A stretch of DNA of 13,428 nt, from positions 348-13,775 of the forward strand of contig DGOU01000035.1 in NCBI GenBank assembly GCA_002390165.1, in the 5' to 3' direction. A model generated the notes under the pieces. It had not been told where the DNA came from and did not search any database. It saw nothing but the letters and a program-made list of their open reading frames with translations. This DNA is from Lutibacter sp. UBA4458. GTDB taxonomy: Bacteria > Bacteroidota > Bacteroidia > Flavobacteriales > Flavobacteriaceae. Shown one piece after another: positions 1 through 7,413 of this stretch; positions within the stretch are counted from its first letter, which is position 1; each line of letters begins with the position of its first letter. The position numbers and the translations under genes were made by a program.

Positions 1-1356
1 AATAAATATTTAGAATACAGATACGAAATTAAACCAGATAAATATATGGTTGATTTCTCTATTCATTCTCAAGGATTAAATGCTTCTTTAAATACCACAG
101 CACCAATTACCTTAGATTGGGATTTAAAAGGACATCGCCATGAAAAAAGTATAAAGTATGAAAATCAACATACAGAGTTATACTATGAAAAAGAAGATGA
201 TAAAATAGATTATTTATCTATGGGTGCAGATGATGATGCAACTGAGAGCGATGTAAATTGGGTAGCTTTTAAACAGCAATTTTTCTCTTCTATTCTGATA
301 TCAAAAGAAGGCTTTAACAACGCCAAGTTAGTTTCCAAAAACTTAATGAAAGACGAAGAAAAAGATACTGTTTTCACCAAACAATTTTCTTTAAAAGCAC
401 CACTTGTTTTAACCAATGGTGAATTAAATTATGATATGAATTGGTATATCGGTCCAACCGATTACAAAATTCTTAATAAATACGATAGAAATATTAAAGA
501 GATTGTAAATTTAGGATGGGGAATTTTTGGTTACATTAACCGCTTAATTTTTATGCCTGTATTTGGCTTTTTAGAAAGTTTTATTGGTAGTTATGGACTT
601 ATTATTATTTTACTAACTATTGTGGTTAGAATAATTATGTCGCCATTAGTTTACAAATCGTATTTATCTAGTGCAAAAATGAAGGTTTTAAAACCTGAAA
701 TGGATGAATTGAATAAAAAATATCCCGGGAAAGAAAATGCAATGAAACGTCAACAAGAAACTATGGCGTTACAACGTAAAGCTGGTGTTAGTCCATTAGC
801 AGGTTGTATTCCTGCATTGTTACAAATGCCTGTTTTCTTTGCATTATTTAGATTTTTCCCATCTAATATAGATTTACGTCAAAAAAGTTTTTTATGGGCA
901 TCTGATTTATCCGCTTATGACTCCGTTTATCATTTACCATTTAAAATCCCATTATATGGAGATCATATTAGTTTATTTCCAATATTAGCTTCTGTTGCCA
1001 TTTTCTTTTATATGAAAATGAGTCAAAGTCAACAAATGAATATGCAAGCACCTGCACAAGAAGGTATGCCTGATATGCAAAAAATGATGAAAATGATGAT
1101 GTATTTTTCACCATTAATGATGCTAGTTTTCTTTAATATGTACGCTAGTAGTTTAAGTTTGTACTATTTTGTATCTAACATCCTTACTGTTTCCATCATG
1201 TTAATTATTAAAAATTATATTATTGATGAAGATAAAATTCACGCTCAAATTCAAGAAAACAAAAAGAAACCTAAAAAAGAAGGTAAGTTTAGACAAAAGT
1301 TGAACCAAGCAATGAAACAAGCCCAAGAACAACAAGCTAAGCAAAAAAAGAAATAA
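1..1356 (+). CDS. yidC: Membrane protein insertase YidC (5'-truncated by window edge)
   Basis: YidC/Oxa1/Alb3-family insertase, which places proteins into the inner membrane alone or with SecYEG. The reading frame is open from base 1, and residues before the first visible ATG (position 46) fit the periplasmic domain, so the gene begins outside the window. About 451 residues are visible; Bacteroidetes homologues are usually a little over 600. Visible residues 1 to about 155 are the end of the beta-rich periplasmic domain. The five-helix insertase core follows, with the conserved groove arginine in the TIVVRIIMSPL segment (about residue 210), a cytoplasmic amphipathic hairpin rich in Lys, Met and Gln, and the segment GVSPLAGCIPALLQMPVFFA. 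The last 30 or so residues are Lys/Gln-rich and probably contact the ribosome, which is an inference. The stop is followed by a hairpin terminator. The family assignment is very secure. Confidence 0.97.
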   Translation, partial: NKYLEYRYEIKPDKYMVDFSIHSQGLNASLNTTAPITLDWDLKGHRHEKSIKYENQHTELYYEKEDDKIDYLSMGADDDATESDVNWVAFKQQFFSSILISKEGFNNAKLVSKNLMKDEEKDTVFTKQFSLKAPLVLTNGELNYDMNWYIGPTDYKILNKYDRNIKEIVNLGWGIFGYINRLIFMPVFGFLESFIGSYGLIIILLTIVVRIIMSPLVYKSYLSSAKMKVLKPEMDELNKKYPGKENAMKRQQETMALQRKAGVSPLAGCIPALLQMPVFFALFRFFPSNIDLRQKSFLWASDLSAYDSVYHLPFKIPLYGDHISLFPILASVAIFFYMKMSQSQQMNMQAPAQEGMPDMQKMMKMMMYFSPLMMLVFFNMYASSLSLYYFVSNILTVSIMLIIKNYIIDEDKIHAQIQENKKKPKKEGKFRQKLNQAMKQAQEQQAKQKKK

Positions 1357-1377
1357 AAAATACAGTTACAAAATATT

Positions 1378-1413
1378 AAAATCCTAAAATTCAAAATTTT
1401 AGGATTTTTTTTT
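1378..1413 (+). terminator. Rho-independent terminator after yidC, possibly bidirectional
   Basis: A perfect 14-bp inverted repeat (arms 1378-1391 and 1395-1408, loop CAA) is followed by a run of T to 1413, starting 21 bases after the yidC stop. The stem centre is TCCTAAAA/TTTTAGGA. The left flank is A-rich, so the same hairpin followed by T-rich sequence also exists on the - strand and could stop transcripts arriving from the flavoprotein gene that ends at 1588. Confidence 0.88.
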
Positions 1414-1587
1414 GAGCTAAACTAACTGAATTGAAAGAACAAAGTAGCTAAAAAAACTACCAAAATATAATTTAAAATGGAAAAACCTATTGGAAATTTT
1501 TATGCTGAAGACTATATTGCATTTAAAACTAAAACCTATCACTTAATTAATTCATTTTTCTTTTTAAGACGTTAATTAGATTTATTT

Positions 1588-3168
1588 TTAAACATTTTTT
1601 AAAACATTTTGTCCAGTAATAGCCATAGAAGTTAATACTCCTGAAAACAAAGCCCCTCCAACTCCTGCAGTTACAATATCTTGTCCTGTAAGATAGAAGT
1701 TTTTGATAGGTGTTCTAGGTTTTAAAAAGGACTGTCTATATCTAGTAGGACTATGATCTAACCCATAAATTTCACCTTTTTCATAATTCACAAAATGTTT
1801 GGTTGAAAGTGGTGTTGAGAGTTCGTAACAATTTATCTTTCCTTTTGCCTGAGGTACTATTTTATATAGTTCTTTTAACAAACGTTGTGCAAATTTTTCT
1901 TTAATAGCTTCATATTCTTTACCTCTTTTCATCCAAGAAGTATCTGCCCATTTTTTAAAAGTTTCATAAGGAATTAAAGTTATTATATCAATAGTACTCT
2001 TATCAGGATAACGATTAGACCAATCAGGATCTTTAGCAGATGGAAAAGACACATAAATTACAGGAAATGGCTTCGATAAATCATTTAAATAATTTTTGAC
2101 GCACGTATCATGATCTCCTTTTTCTGGATAAATCCAATAATTAGTTTTAGGTAGTTTCAATTCTTCTGGCGAACCTTCTAAACCAATATACAAACTTGCA
2201 TGGGCCACCGATTGATTTACTTTTTTTAACTGCTCATTTAGTTTATGTTTTTTAACAACTTCTGAAGGTAATAATTTTTTATATGTTGTCATTATTCCAG
2301 CATTACTAACAATATTTTTAGCACAAATAATTTTACCATCTGTCATTCGTACACCAATTGCAGTGTTTTTTTCAATGATTACTTCTTCTACTTCAGCATT
2401 TATTAAAATAGATCCGCCTGAATTTAAAATTACCGGAGCTATCGTTTTTAAAATTTGAGAAGAACCACCAACAGGAAAACTTCCTCCATCAAAATAATGA
2501 CGAGCTACAGAAGCATGCATAGAAAAACTGCTCTCTTTTGGGGTTAAACCGTAATCGCCATATTGCCCTGTAAGTACTTTTATTAAAGTTTCATTTTTAG
2601 TAATGGAACTAAGTACTTCATAAGTTGTTTTATCTGAAAATTTATGAAAAGGCTTTTTTAAATACCACCCAAATAATACCTCTAAATATTTAGGAATAGC
2701 TTTACTTATATAATAATTTCTGCTGGTTTTTACTGCTTCAAAAACTAAATTAACATAAGTATTTATAGCTTTTTCTTCTTCAGGAAAATACGAAATTAGC
2801 TGCTTTTTAAAGTTTTTAACTCCTTTTACAAAATCGTATTGTTTATCTCCAATAACAATTTTATCATAAACATCGCCTATGTCTGCCCATTTTAAGTTGC
2901 CATCGGTTACATAATCAAATAACTTTTTTAATATACTATTTTCGCGCTGTACCTCTCCAATATAATGTATGCCGACATCCCATTCGTAATCTTTTCGTTT
3001 AAAAACATGAGTAAATCCGCCTGCGGTATAATGGCGTTCCAACACCAATACTTTTTGCCCTTGTTTAGATAATATTGCGGCAGTGGCTAAACCTCCCATT
3101 CCTGAACCAATAATAATAGTATCGTATGTTTTATGTAAATCCGGATTTTGCTTGTAAGATGGTATCAT
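1588..3168 (-). CDS. FAD-dependent phytoene desaturase / retinol saturase-like oxidoreductase
   Basis: FAD-binding oxidoreductase of the superfamily that includes phytoene desaturases, carotenoid isomerase (CRTISO) and all-trans-retinol 13,14-reductase (COG1233-like). The N-terminus has a dinucleotide-binding motif IIIGSGMGG (residues 18-26) and the FAD-ribose acidic residue in VLERH (E44), followed by the family-typical AGGFTHVFKRKDYEWDVGIHY segment. The C-terminus carries the second FAD signature, YLTGQDIVTAGVGGALFSG, near residue 490. Length (526 aa) is normal. The frame continues upstream to a TTG at 3192, but the first ATG, at 3168, gives the N-terminus usual for this family and is preferred. 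The gene stands alone, with no phytoene synthase or other carotenoid gene visible, so the substrate is unknown. It could reduce, desaturate or isomerise a polyene lipid. Superfamily assignment is secure; the reaction is not. Confidence 0.9.
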   Translation of the reverse strand: MIPSYKQNPDLHKTYDTIIIGSGMGGLATAAILSKQGQKVLVLERHYTAGGFTHVFKRKDYEWDVGIHYIGEVQRENSILKKLFDYVTDGNLKWADIGDVYDKIVIGDKQYDFVKGVKNFKKQLISYFPEEEKAINTYVNLVFEAVKTSRNYYISKAIPKYLEVLFGWYLKKPFHKFSDKTTYEVLSSITKNETLIKVLTGQYGDYGLTPKESSFSMHASVARHYFDGGSFPVGGSSQILKTIAPVILNSGGSILINAEVEEVIIEKNTAIGVRMTDGKIICAKNIVSNAGIMTTYKKLLPSEVVKKHKLNEQLKKVNQSVAHASLYIGLEGSPEELKLPKTNYWIYPEKGDHDTCVKNYLNDLSKPFPVIYVSFPSAKDPDWSNRYPDKSTIDIITLIPYETFKKWADTSWMKRGKEYEAIKEKFAQRLLKELYKIVPQAKGKINCYELSTPLSTKHFVNYEKGEIYGLDHSPTRYRQSFLKPRTPIKNFYLTGQDIVTAGVGGALFSGVLTSMAITGQNVLKNV

Positions 3169-3471
3169 AGTTTGATTTTTTATCAGGTACAATTTAGTAA
3201 TTACTTTTTAGTATATCCGTAATTATTCATATGGTTAACTCGTCACCCTAAATTTAATTCTGGGGCTCACTTTATTATGCTGACTTACAGTATTATCAGA
3301 TTCTGAAATGATACTTCGACCTCGCTCAGTATGACATTTTCAGAATGAAGTAAATTATAAATTTATGAGCTTATTCTGATATATAAAATACTTTTTTATA
3401 TTTATTCAACCAGTTTATAAATTCCAGATGGTTATTTTGACCTTTTAAATGCTATCTAAAAAATTAATGTT
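3169..3471. other. Non-coding intergenic region between two - strand genes
   Basis: 303 bases lie between the end of the peptide-binding protein gene and the start of the flavoprotein gene. I see no convincing ORF or RNA gene. It holds the repeat element at 3241-3345, a further inverted repeat arm at 3370-3379, and an AT-only hairpin (3381-3388 with 3394-3401) without a clear U-tract. It must contain the flavoprotein promoter if that gene is not read through from upstream, but no exact TAnnTTTG box stands out on the - strand. Confidence 0.6.
3241..3345. repeat. Degenerate dispersed intergenic repeat with imperfect palindromes
   Basis: Two blocks resemble short palindromic repeats scattered between genes in many flavobacterial genomes. 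The first is an imperfect palindrome around CCCTAAATTTAATTCTGGGG (3246-3265). The second (3301-3345) has inverted ends TTCTGAAATG and CATTTTCAGAA around CTTCGACCTCGCTCAGTATGAC. The inverted ends are seen directly; membership of a dispersed family is recognised from general familiarity, and no second copy occurs in this window. Confidence 0.5.
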
Positions 3472-5076
3472 CTACTCTTTATAAACCCTTTTTAAATTCA
3501 GTAAATTAATAGGATTAATTCCTAAACCCTGAACGTTTTTTTGAGTAAAACGAATTACTTCATCATAATACAAAGGTACAATTGGTGCTTCTGAAATCAC
3601 CAAACTATCCATTTTATGGTACATTTTATTTCGTTCAAATCTGTTGGTAATGGTAAAGGTTTTTTCATATAATTCATCAAATTCCTCCTTTTTAAAATGC
3701 GTATAATTTGGTCCGTTAGGTGCAAAGTTTTTACTATAAAATAAGGAAAGATAATTTTCTGCATCCGGATAATCGGCAATCCAACTTGCTCTAAAAACAG
3801 CTAATTTTCCATTTGCTTTACTTTGCCTTAAAGTGGAAGGAGGAACCACATCAATTGCAGCTTCTAAGCCAATATTTTGTAATTCTCGTTGAATATATTC
3901 ACACAAATCAACATACTGACTATTGGTAGTTATTGTTATTTTTGGATTTTTATTTCCTGATTTTGTTTTATATTCTTCAATTAATTGTTTTGCTTTTTTA
4001 GGTTGATAGCTAAATCCTTTAGTATAATTAAATGATGGTAAACCTTTTGGTATAAATCCGTTTACCGCTGGAGTTCCAATACCATTTCTTAAAAATTTTA
4101 TCATTTTTTTTCTATCAAAACCATAGTTCACCGCTTTTCTAATTAAAATAGAATTAGTTGTTGTATTATTTTTATGCCTTAAAAACCCTAAATATTCTGT
4201 ATTTAAATAAGGACCTTTAACCATAGTCACCTTAGAAACATATTTTGATTTTAATGTTCCGTTATTCGTTAAAATATCATCTTTATAAGAAGGATCTATA
4301 CTGTTTAAAAAGTCTAAATTCCCTTGAATAAATTGTAAAAACTCACTTTGTTTATCTGGTAAAAAAGTAATAGCAACGGCTTCTAAATAAGGCAATTGCA
4401 CATTATTCTCTTTTTCATAATAATTTTTATTTTTCCGTAATACTAACTTGGTGTTTTCTACCCACAATTTAAATTTAAACGGTCCTGTTCCTATTGGATG
4501 AGAACGAAATTCTGTTCCGTAATAATCCACTATTTCTTTAGGAACCACCGAACAATATTTCATACTTAACAACCCTAAAAAAGGAGGAAAAGCTTTTTTT
4601 AATTTAATACTAAAAACAGTATCGTTAATGGCTTTAAAAGAAGCTACATTTTTTAAAACCCACTGACCAGGAGAAGATACTTTTGGATTTAACAATCTTT
4701 TAAAACTATATTCAAAATCGCTTGCAACAACTATTCTAGTGCTATCTTTCCCAAATAATTTATGCTTATGAAATTTTACATCCTTTCTTAAATTAAAGCA
4801 ATATTCTTTTCCATCTTTGGAAATAGTCCAATTTTTAGCAATATCGGGTTGAATATGTAAACTATCATCCAATTGTACCAAACCACTAAACAATTGATTT
4901 ACCGCCCAAATATTTGCCTGATTTTTAGCAAACGCAGGATCTAATGAAGAAATATTTGTGTGTTCGTTATAACGAAAAACTAAATTATCTGCATATTTTT
5001 TTTGCTTTGAATTACAAGAAATTAAAAGTAAAATAAGGATTAAAAAAGAAGGGCTATTTTTCAAATTCATAATCAT
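3472..5076 (-). CDS. ABC transporter peptide-binding lipoprotein (SBP family 5, DppA/OppA-like)
   Basis: Extracytoplasmic solute-binding protein of family 5, which binds di- or oligopeptides (sometimes nickel or other ligands) for an ABC importer. The N-terminus is a lipoprotein signal: a short basic start, the hydrophobic run FLILILLLIS, then the lipobox cysteine (residue 21). A typical SBP_bac_5 core follows, including SSLDPAFAKNQANIWAVNQL near the N-terminus, PDIAKNWTISKDGKEYCFNL, and the PIGTGPFKF motif. The length of 534 aa is normal. A second ATG at 5070 would shorten it by two residues and is equally plausible. The start lies inside the end of the upstream ABM-like gene (23-base overlap), so the two are probably co-transcribed and translationally coupled. 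No permease or ATPase gene is adjacent, so its partners must be encoded elsewhere or it acts as an orphan binding protein. Confidence 0.92.
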   Translation of the reverse strand: MIMNLKNSPSFLILILLLISCNSKQKKYADNLVFRYNEHTNISSLDPAFAKNQANIWAVNQLFSGLVQLDDSLHIQPDIAKNWTISKDGKEYCFNLRKDVKFHKHKLFGKDSTRIVVASDFEYSFKRLLNPKVSSPGQWVLKNVASFKAINDTVFSIKLKKAFPPFLGLLSMKYCSVVPKEIVDYYGTEFRSHPIGTGPFKFKLWVENTKLVLRKNKNYYEKENNVQLPYLEAVAITFLPDKQSEFLQFIQGNLDFLNSIDPSYKDDILTNNGTLKSKYVSKVTMVKGPYLNTEYLGFLRHKNNTTTNSILIRKAVNYGFDRKKMIKFLRNGIGTPAVNGFIPKGLPSFNYTKGFSYQPKKAKQLIEEYKTKSGNKNPKITITTNSQYVDLCEYIQRELQNIGLEAAIDVVPPSTLRQSKANGKLAVFRASWIADYPDAENYLSLFYSKNFAPNGPNYTHFKKEEFDELYEKTFTITNRFERNKMYHKMDSLVISEAPIVPLYYDEVIRFTQKNVQGLGINPINLLNLKRVYKE

Positions 5077-5371
5077 GTTCTACGTTACAAATTCTAACTT
5101 TAAAAGCATCATACCAAATACTTCTCCCCTTTTCTCTAGCTTCTGAATGTTCTATATTAAATTTCCATTTTTTTATAGATTCTAAATTTTTCCAGTAGCT
5201 AACGGTAATTCCTACTTCACCTCTAGCCGATTCTACTCCTAAAAATCCATCTTGCAATTTGGCTAAATCCATCATTTTTTTTGACATTAAATTATAGTTA
5301 TCGTCGTCCTTTAATTTTATGGAGGTAAAAATTACAGCATAATAAGGGGTTTTTGGTGTTTTTGCAATCAT
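5054..5371 (-). CDS. Antibiotic biosynthesis monooxygenase (ABM) domain protein, YqjZ-like
   Basis: A small single-domain protein (105 aa) with the dimeric ferredoxin-like alpha/beta barrel fold of the ABM family, which includes quinol monooxygenases and IsdG/HmoA-type haem-degrading enzymes. It resembles the Bacillus YqjZ branch: a first strand YYAVIFTSIK, the helix ending in MMDLAKLQDGFLGVESAR, then VSYWKNLESIKKWKFNIEHSEAREKGRSIWYDAF. The conserved W and H of the WK...EHSEARE region are typical of the branch, but a substrate cannot be deduced. The frame runs upstream into mtaB; the ATG at 5371 gives the usual N-terminus and is chosen. It heads a two-gene unit with the peptide-binding lipoprotein and is divergent from mtaB, with 48 bases between them. 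Family confidence is high; function is unknown. Confidence 0.85.
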   Translation of the reverse strand: MIAKTPKTPYYAVIFTSIKLKDDDNYNLMSKKMMDLAKLQDGFLGVESARGEVGITVSYWKNLESIKKWKFNIEHSEAREKGRSIWYDAFKVRICNVEHDYEFEK

Positions 5372-5391
5372 ATTATAAAAATAAAATTCTG

Positions 5392-5399
5392 TACTTTTG
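5392..5399 (+). promoter_or_regulatory. -7 promoter box TACTTTTG for mtaB
   Basis: An exact match to the Bacteroidetes TAnnTTTG -7 element, followed by GCACCC as often seen in flavobacteria. It lies 20 bases before the mtaB ATG and predicts a leader of roughly 17 bases. No TTG-type -33 element is seen at the usual distance. The box sits in the 48-base gap shared with the divergent ABM-like gene. Confidence 0.65.
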
Positions 5400-5419
5400 C
5401 ACCCGATAAATGTACAAGA

Positions 5420-6754
5420 ATGAGCGCACAAAAAAAAGTCGCATTTTATACACTAGGATGTAAATTAAATTTCTCTGAAACTTCTACTATTGCTAGAAAT
5501 TTTCAAGGAGAAGGATTTGAACGTGTAGATTTTACAGAAAAAGCAGATATTTATGTAATAAATACTTGCTCTGTAACCGATAATGCAGATAAAAGATTTA
5601 AAACCATAGTTAAATCAGCTTTAAAACAAAATGAAAAAGCATTTTTAATAGCAATTGGTTGTTATGCACAATTAAAACCTGAAGAATTGGCAGCTGTTGA
5701 TGGCGTTGATTTGGTTTTAGGAGCTACTGAAAAATTTAAAGTAACCAATTACATTAATGACCTAACTAAAAATGATTTAGGCGAAGTACATTCTTGTGAA
5801 ATTGAAGAAGCAAATTTTTATGAAAGCTCTTATTCCTTTGGCGATAGAACTCGGGCTTTTTTAAAAGTGCAAGATGGTTGCGATTATAAATGTACGTATT
5901 GCACTATTCCTTTAGCAAGAGGAATTTCAAGAAGCGACACCCTAGAAAATGTATTACAAAATGCAGAAGAAATTTCTAAAAAAGGCATTAAAGAAATTGT
6001 TTTAACTGGAGTTAATATTGGCGATTATGGAAAAGGTGAATTAGGTAATAAAAAACACGAGCATACTTTTTTTGAACTAGTACAAGCTTTAGATAAAGTA
6101 AATGGAATTCATAGATTACGAATTTCATCTATTGAGCCTAATTTATTAAAAAATGAAACTATAGAGTTTGTAGCAAACTCCAATAGTTTTGTACCTCATT
6201 TTCATATTCCGCTACAAAGCGGAAGTAATGAACTGCTTAAATTAATGAAACGCAGATATCCTCGTGAAATTTATACAGATAGAGTGCTATCTATCAAAAA
6301 ATTAATGACTAATGCTTGTATTGGTGTGGATGTAATTGTAGGATTTCCAGGAGAAACTGATGAACTTTTTTTAGAAACTTATAATTACTTAAATGAATTA
6401 GACATTTCCTATTTGCACGTTTTCACCTATTCAGAAAGACCAAATACCGAAGCGGTAGAAATGCCAAATGTTGTTCCTTTAAAGGTTAGAAATAAACGAA
6501 GTAAAATGTTACGTGGATTATCGGTAAAAAAACGTAGAGCATTTTATGAAAGCCAATTAGGAAACTCGTTAACGGTTTTATTTGAAAGTGATAACAAAAA
6601 AGGATATATGTTTGGTTTTACAGAAAATTATGTAAAAGTTAAAACGCCTTGGAATCCTGAATTGGTAAATACCTTACATAAAATTAAATTAACAAAAATT
6701 GATGAAGATGGTTTAGTTCGCTTTAATTGGATTAAAGAATCTTCTATTGTTTAA
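5420..6754 (+). CDS. mtaB: tRNA t6A37 methylthiotransferase MtaB
   Basis: Radical-SAM methylthiotransferase that converts N6-threonylcarbamoyladenosine at position 37 of tRNAs into ms2t6A. The N-terminal UPF0004 domain carries the three cysteines for the auxiliary 4Fe-4S cluster: C14 in TLGCKLN, C50 in NTCSVTD and C81 in GCYAQ. The radical-SAM domain has the motif CDYKCTYC (C154, C158, C161), followed by PLARG. The LKLMKRRYPRE and GVDVIVGFPGET segments are typical, and the last 60 or so residues form the RNA-binding TRAM domain. Length (444 aa) matches the family. TLGCKLNFSE at the N-terminus favours MtaB over MiaB and RimO. It starts the long + strand run; MarC follows after 17 bases. Confidence 0.95.
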   Translation: MSAQKKVAFYTLGCKLNFSETSTIARNFQGEGFERVDFTEKADIYVINTCSVTDNADKRFKTIVKSALKQNEKAFLIAIGCYAQLKPEELAAVDGVDLVLGATEKFKVTNYINDLTKNDLGEVHSCEIEEANFYESSYSFGDRTRAFLKVQDGCDYKCTYCTIPLARGISRSDTLENVLQNAEEISKKGIKEIVLTGVNIGDYGKGELGNKKHEHTFFELVQALDKVNGIHRLRISSIEPNLLKNETIEFVANSNSFVPHFHIPLQSGSNELLKLMKRRYPREIYTDRVLSIKKLMTNACIGVDVIVGFPGETDELFLETYNYLNELDISYLHVFTYSERPNTEAVEMPNVVPLKVRNKRSKMLRGLSVKKRRAFYESQLGNSLTVLFESDNKKGYMFGFTENYVKVKTPWNPELVNTLHKIKLTKIDEDGLVRFNWIKESSIV

Positions 6755-6771
6755 TATTTATATTTTTAAAA

Positions 6772-7413
6772 TTGACTGAATTATACACATTTTCACTATT
6801 AATTTTTACTTCGTTTTTCACGTTGATAAATCCGTTTGGTACTATGCCAATATTTATGACGATGACTGCTACATTAAGTAAAAAACGAAGAAAACAAACC
6901 GCTAAAAAAGCTACTTTAATTGCATTTTTTACTATTGTTGCTTTTGCGTTTTCTGGGCATATTTTATTCAATTTTTTTGGAATATCGGTTAATAGTTTTC
7001 GAATAGTTGGTGGGGTAATATTCTTTACTATGGGATGGGATATGCTTCAAGCTAGATTAGGGCATATAAAACATACCGATAATGAAGAAAAACTTGATGC
7101 TTATGTAGATGATATTTCCATTACGCCATTAGCAATCCCAATGATTTGTGGTCCTGGAGCCATAACCAATGCTATTATTTTAATGGAAGATGCACATAAC
7201 TACACTCAAAAAATAGTGTTAGTTACCGTAATTGCTGTGGTACTTTTAGTAACCTATTTAATATTAGTAGGCGCTAGCAAAATTACCGATAAATTAGGAG
7301 AAACCGGTAATAAAGTCATGATGCGTTTAATGGGATTAATTGTTATGGTAATAGCAGTTGAATTTTTCTTTAGCGGTTTAAAACCAATTGTTTTAAATAT
7401 GATGCACCAATAA
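6772..7413 (+). CDS. MarC-family integral membrane protein, TTG start
   Basis: MarC / UPF0056 family membrane protein with about six hydrophobic helices in 213 aa. The family hallmark INPFGTMPIF lies at residues 19-28 in the first helix region, and a second conserved segment PLAIPMICGPGAI at 119-131 repeats the pattern, as expected for an inverted-repeat fold. E. coli MarC was once linked to multiple antibiotic resistance, but that link was not upheld and the family role remains unclear. The TTG at 6772 gives the usual N-terminus; the next ATG would remove the first helix. The gene begins 17 bases after mtaB and its stop overlaps the next ATG (TAATG), so it is probably part of an operon. Confidence 0.9.
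   Translation: MTELYTFSLLIFTSFFTLINPFGTMPIFMTMTATLSKKRRKQTAKKATLIAFFTIVAFAFSGHILFNFFGISVNSFRIVGGVIFFTMGWDMLQARLGHIKHTDNEEKLDAYVDDISITPLAIPMICGPGAITNAIILMEDAHNYTQKIVLVTVIAVVLLVTYLILVGASKITDKLGETGNKVMMRLMGLIVMVIAVEFFFSGLKPIVLNMMHQ

Noticed and set aside
210..416. 68-codon - strand ORF
   Set aside because: It is opposite the YidC periplasmic domain and shows no motif.
3381..3401. AT-only hairpin downstream of the peptide-binding protein gene
   Set aside because: An 8-bp stem of only A and T is expected by chance in this sequence, and no U-tract follows on the - strand, so it is not called a terminator.
3597..3779. 60-codon - strand ORF
   Set aside because: It is an alternative frame inside the peptide-binding protein gene, which has clear family features.
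5407..5414. TACATTTA on the - strand as a -7 box for the ABM-like gene
   Set aside because: It has one mismatch to TAnnTTTG and no suitably spaced -33 element, so it is too weak to annotate.
5372..5431. Upstream extension of the ABM-like ORF
   Set aside because: The extra 20 residues overlap mtaB and its -7 box and have no family match; the ATG at 5371 fits the domain start.
6744..6971. 75-codon - strand ORF across the mtaB/marC junction
   Set aside because: It is antisense to well-supported coding sequence, and its hydrophobic stretches mirror the MarC helices.
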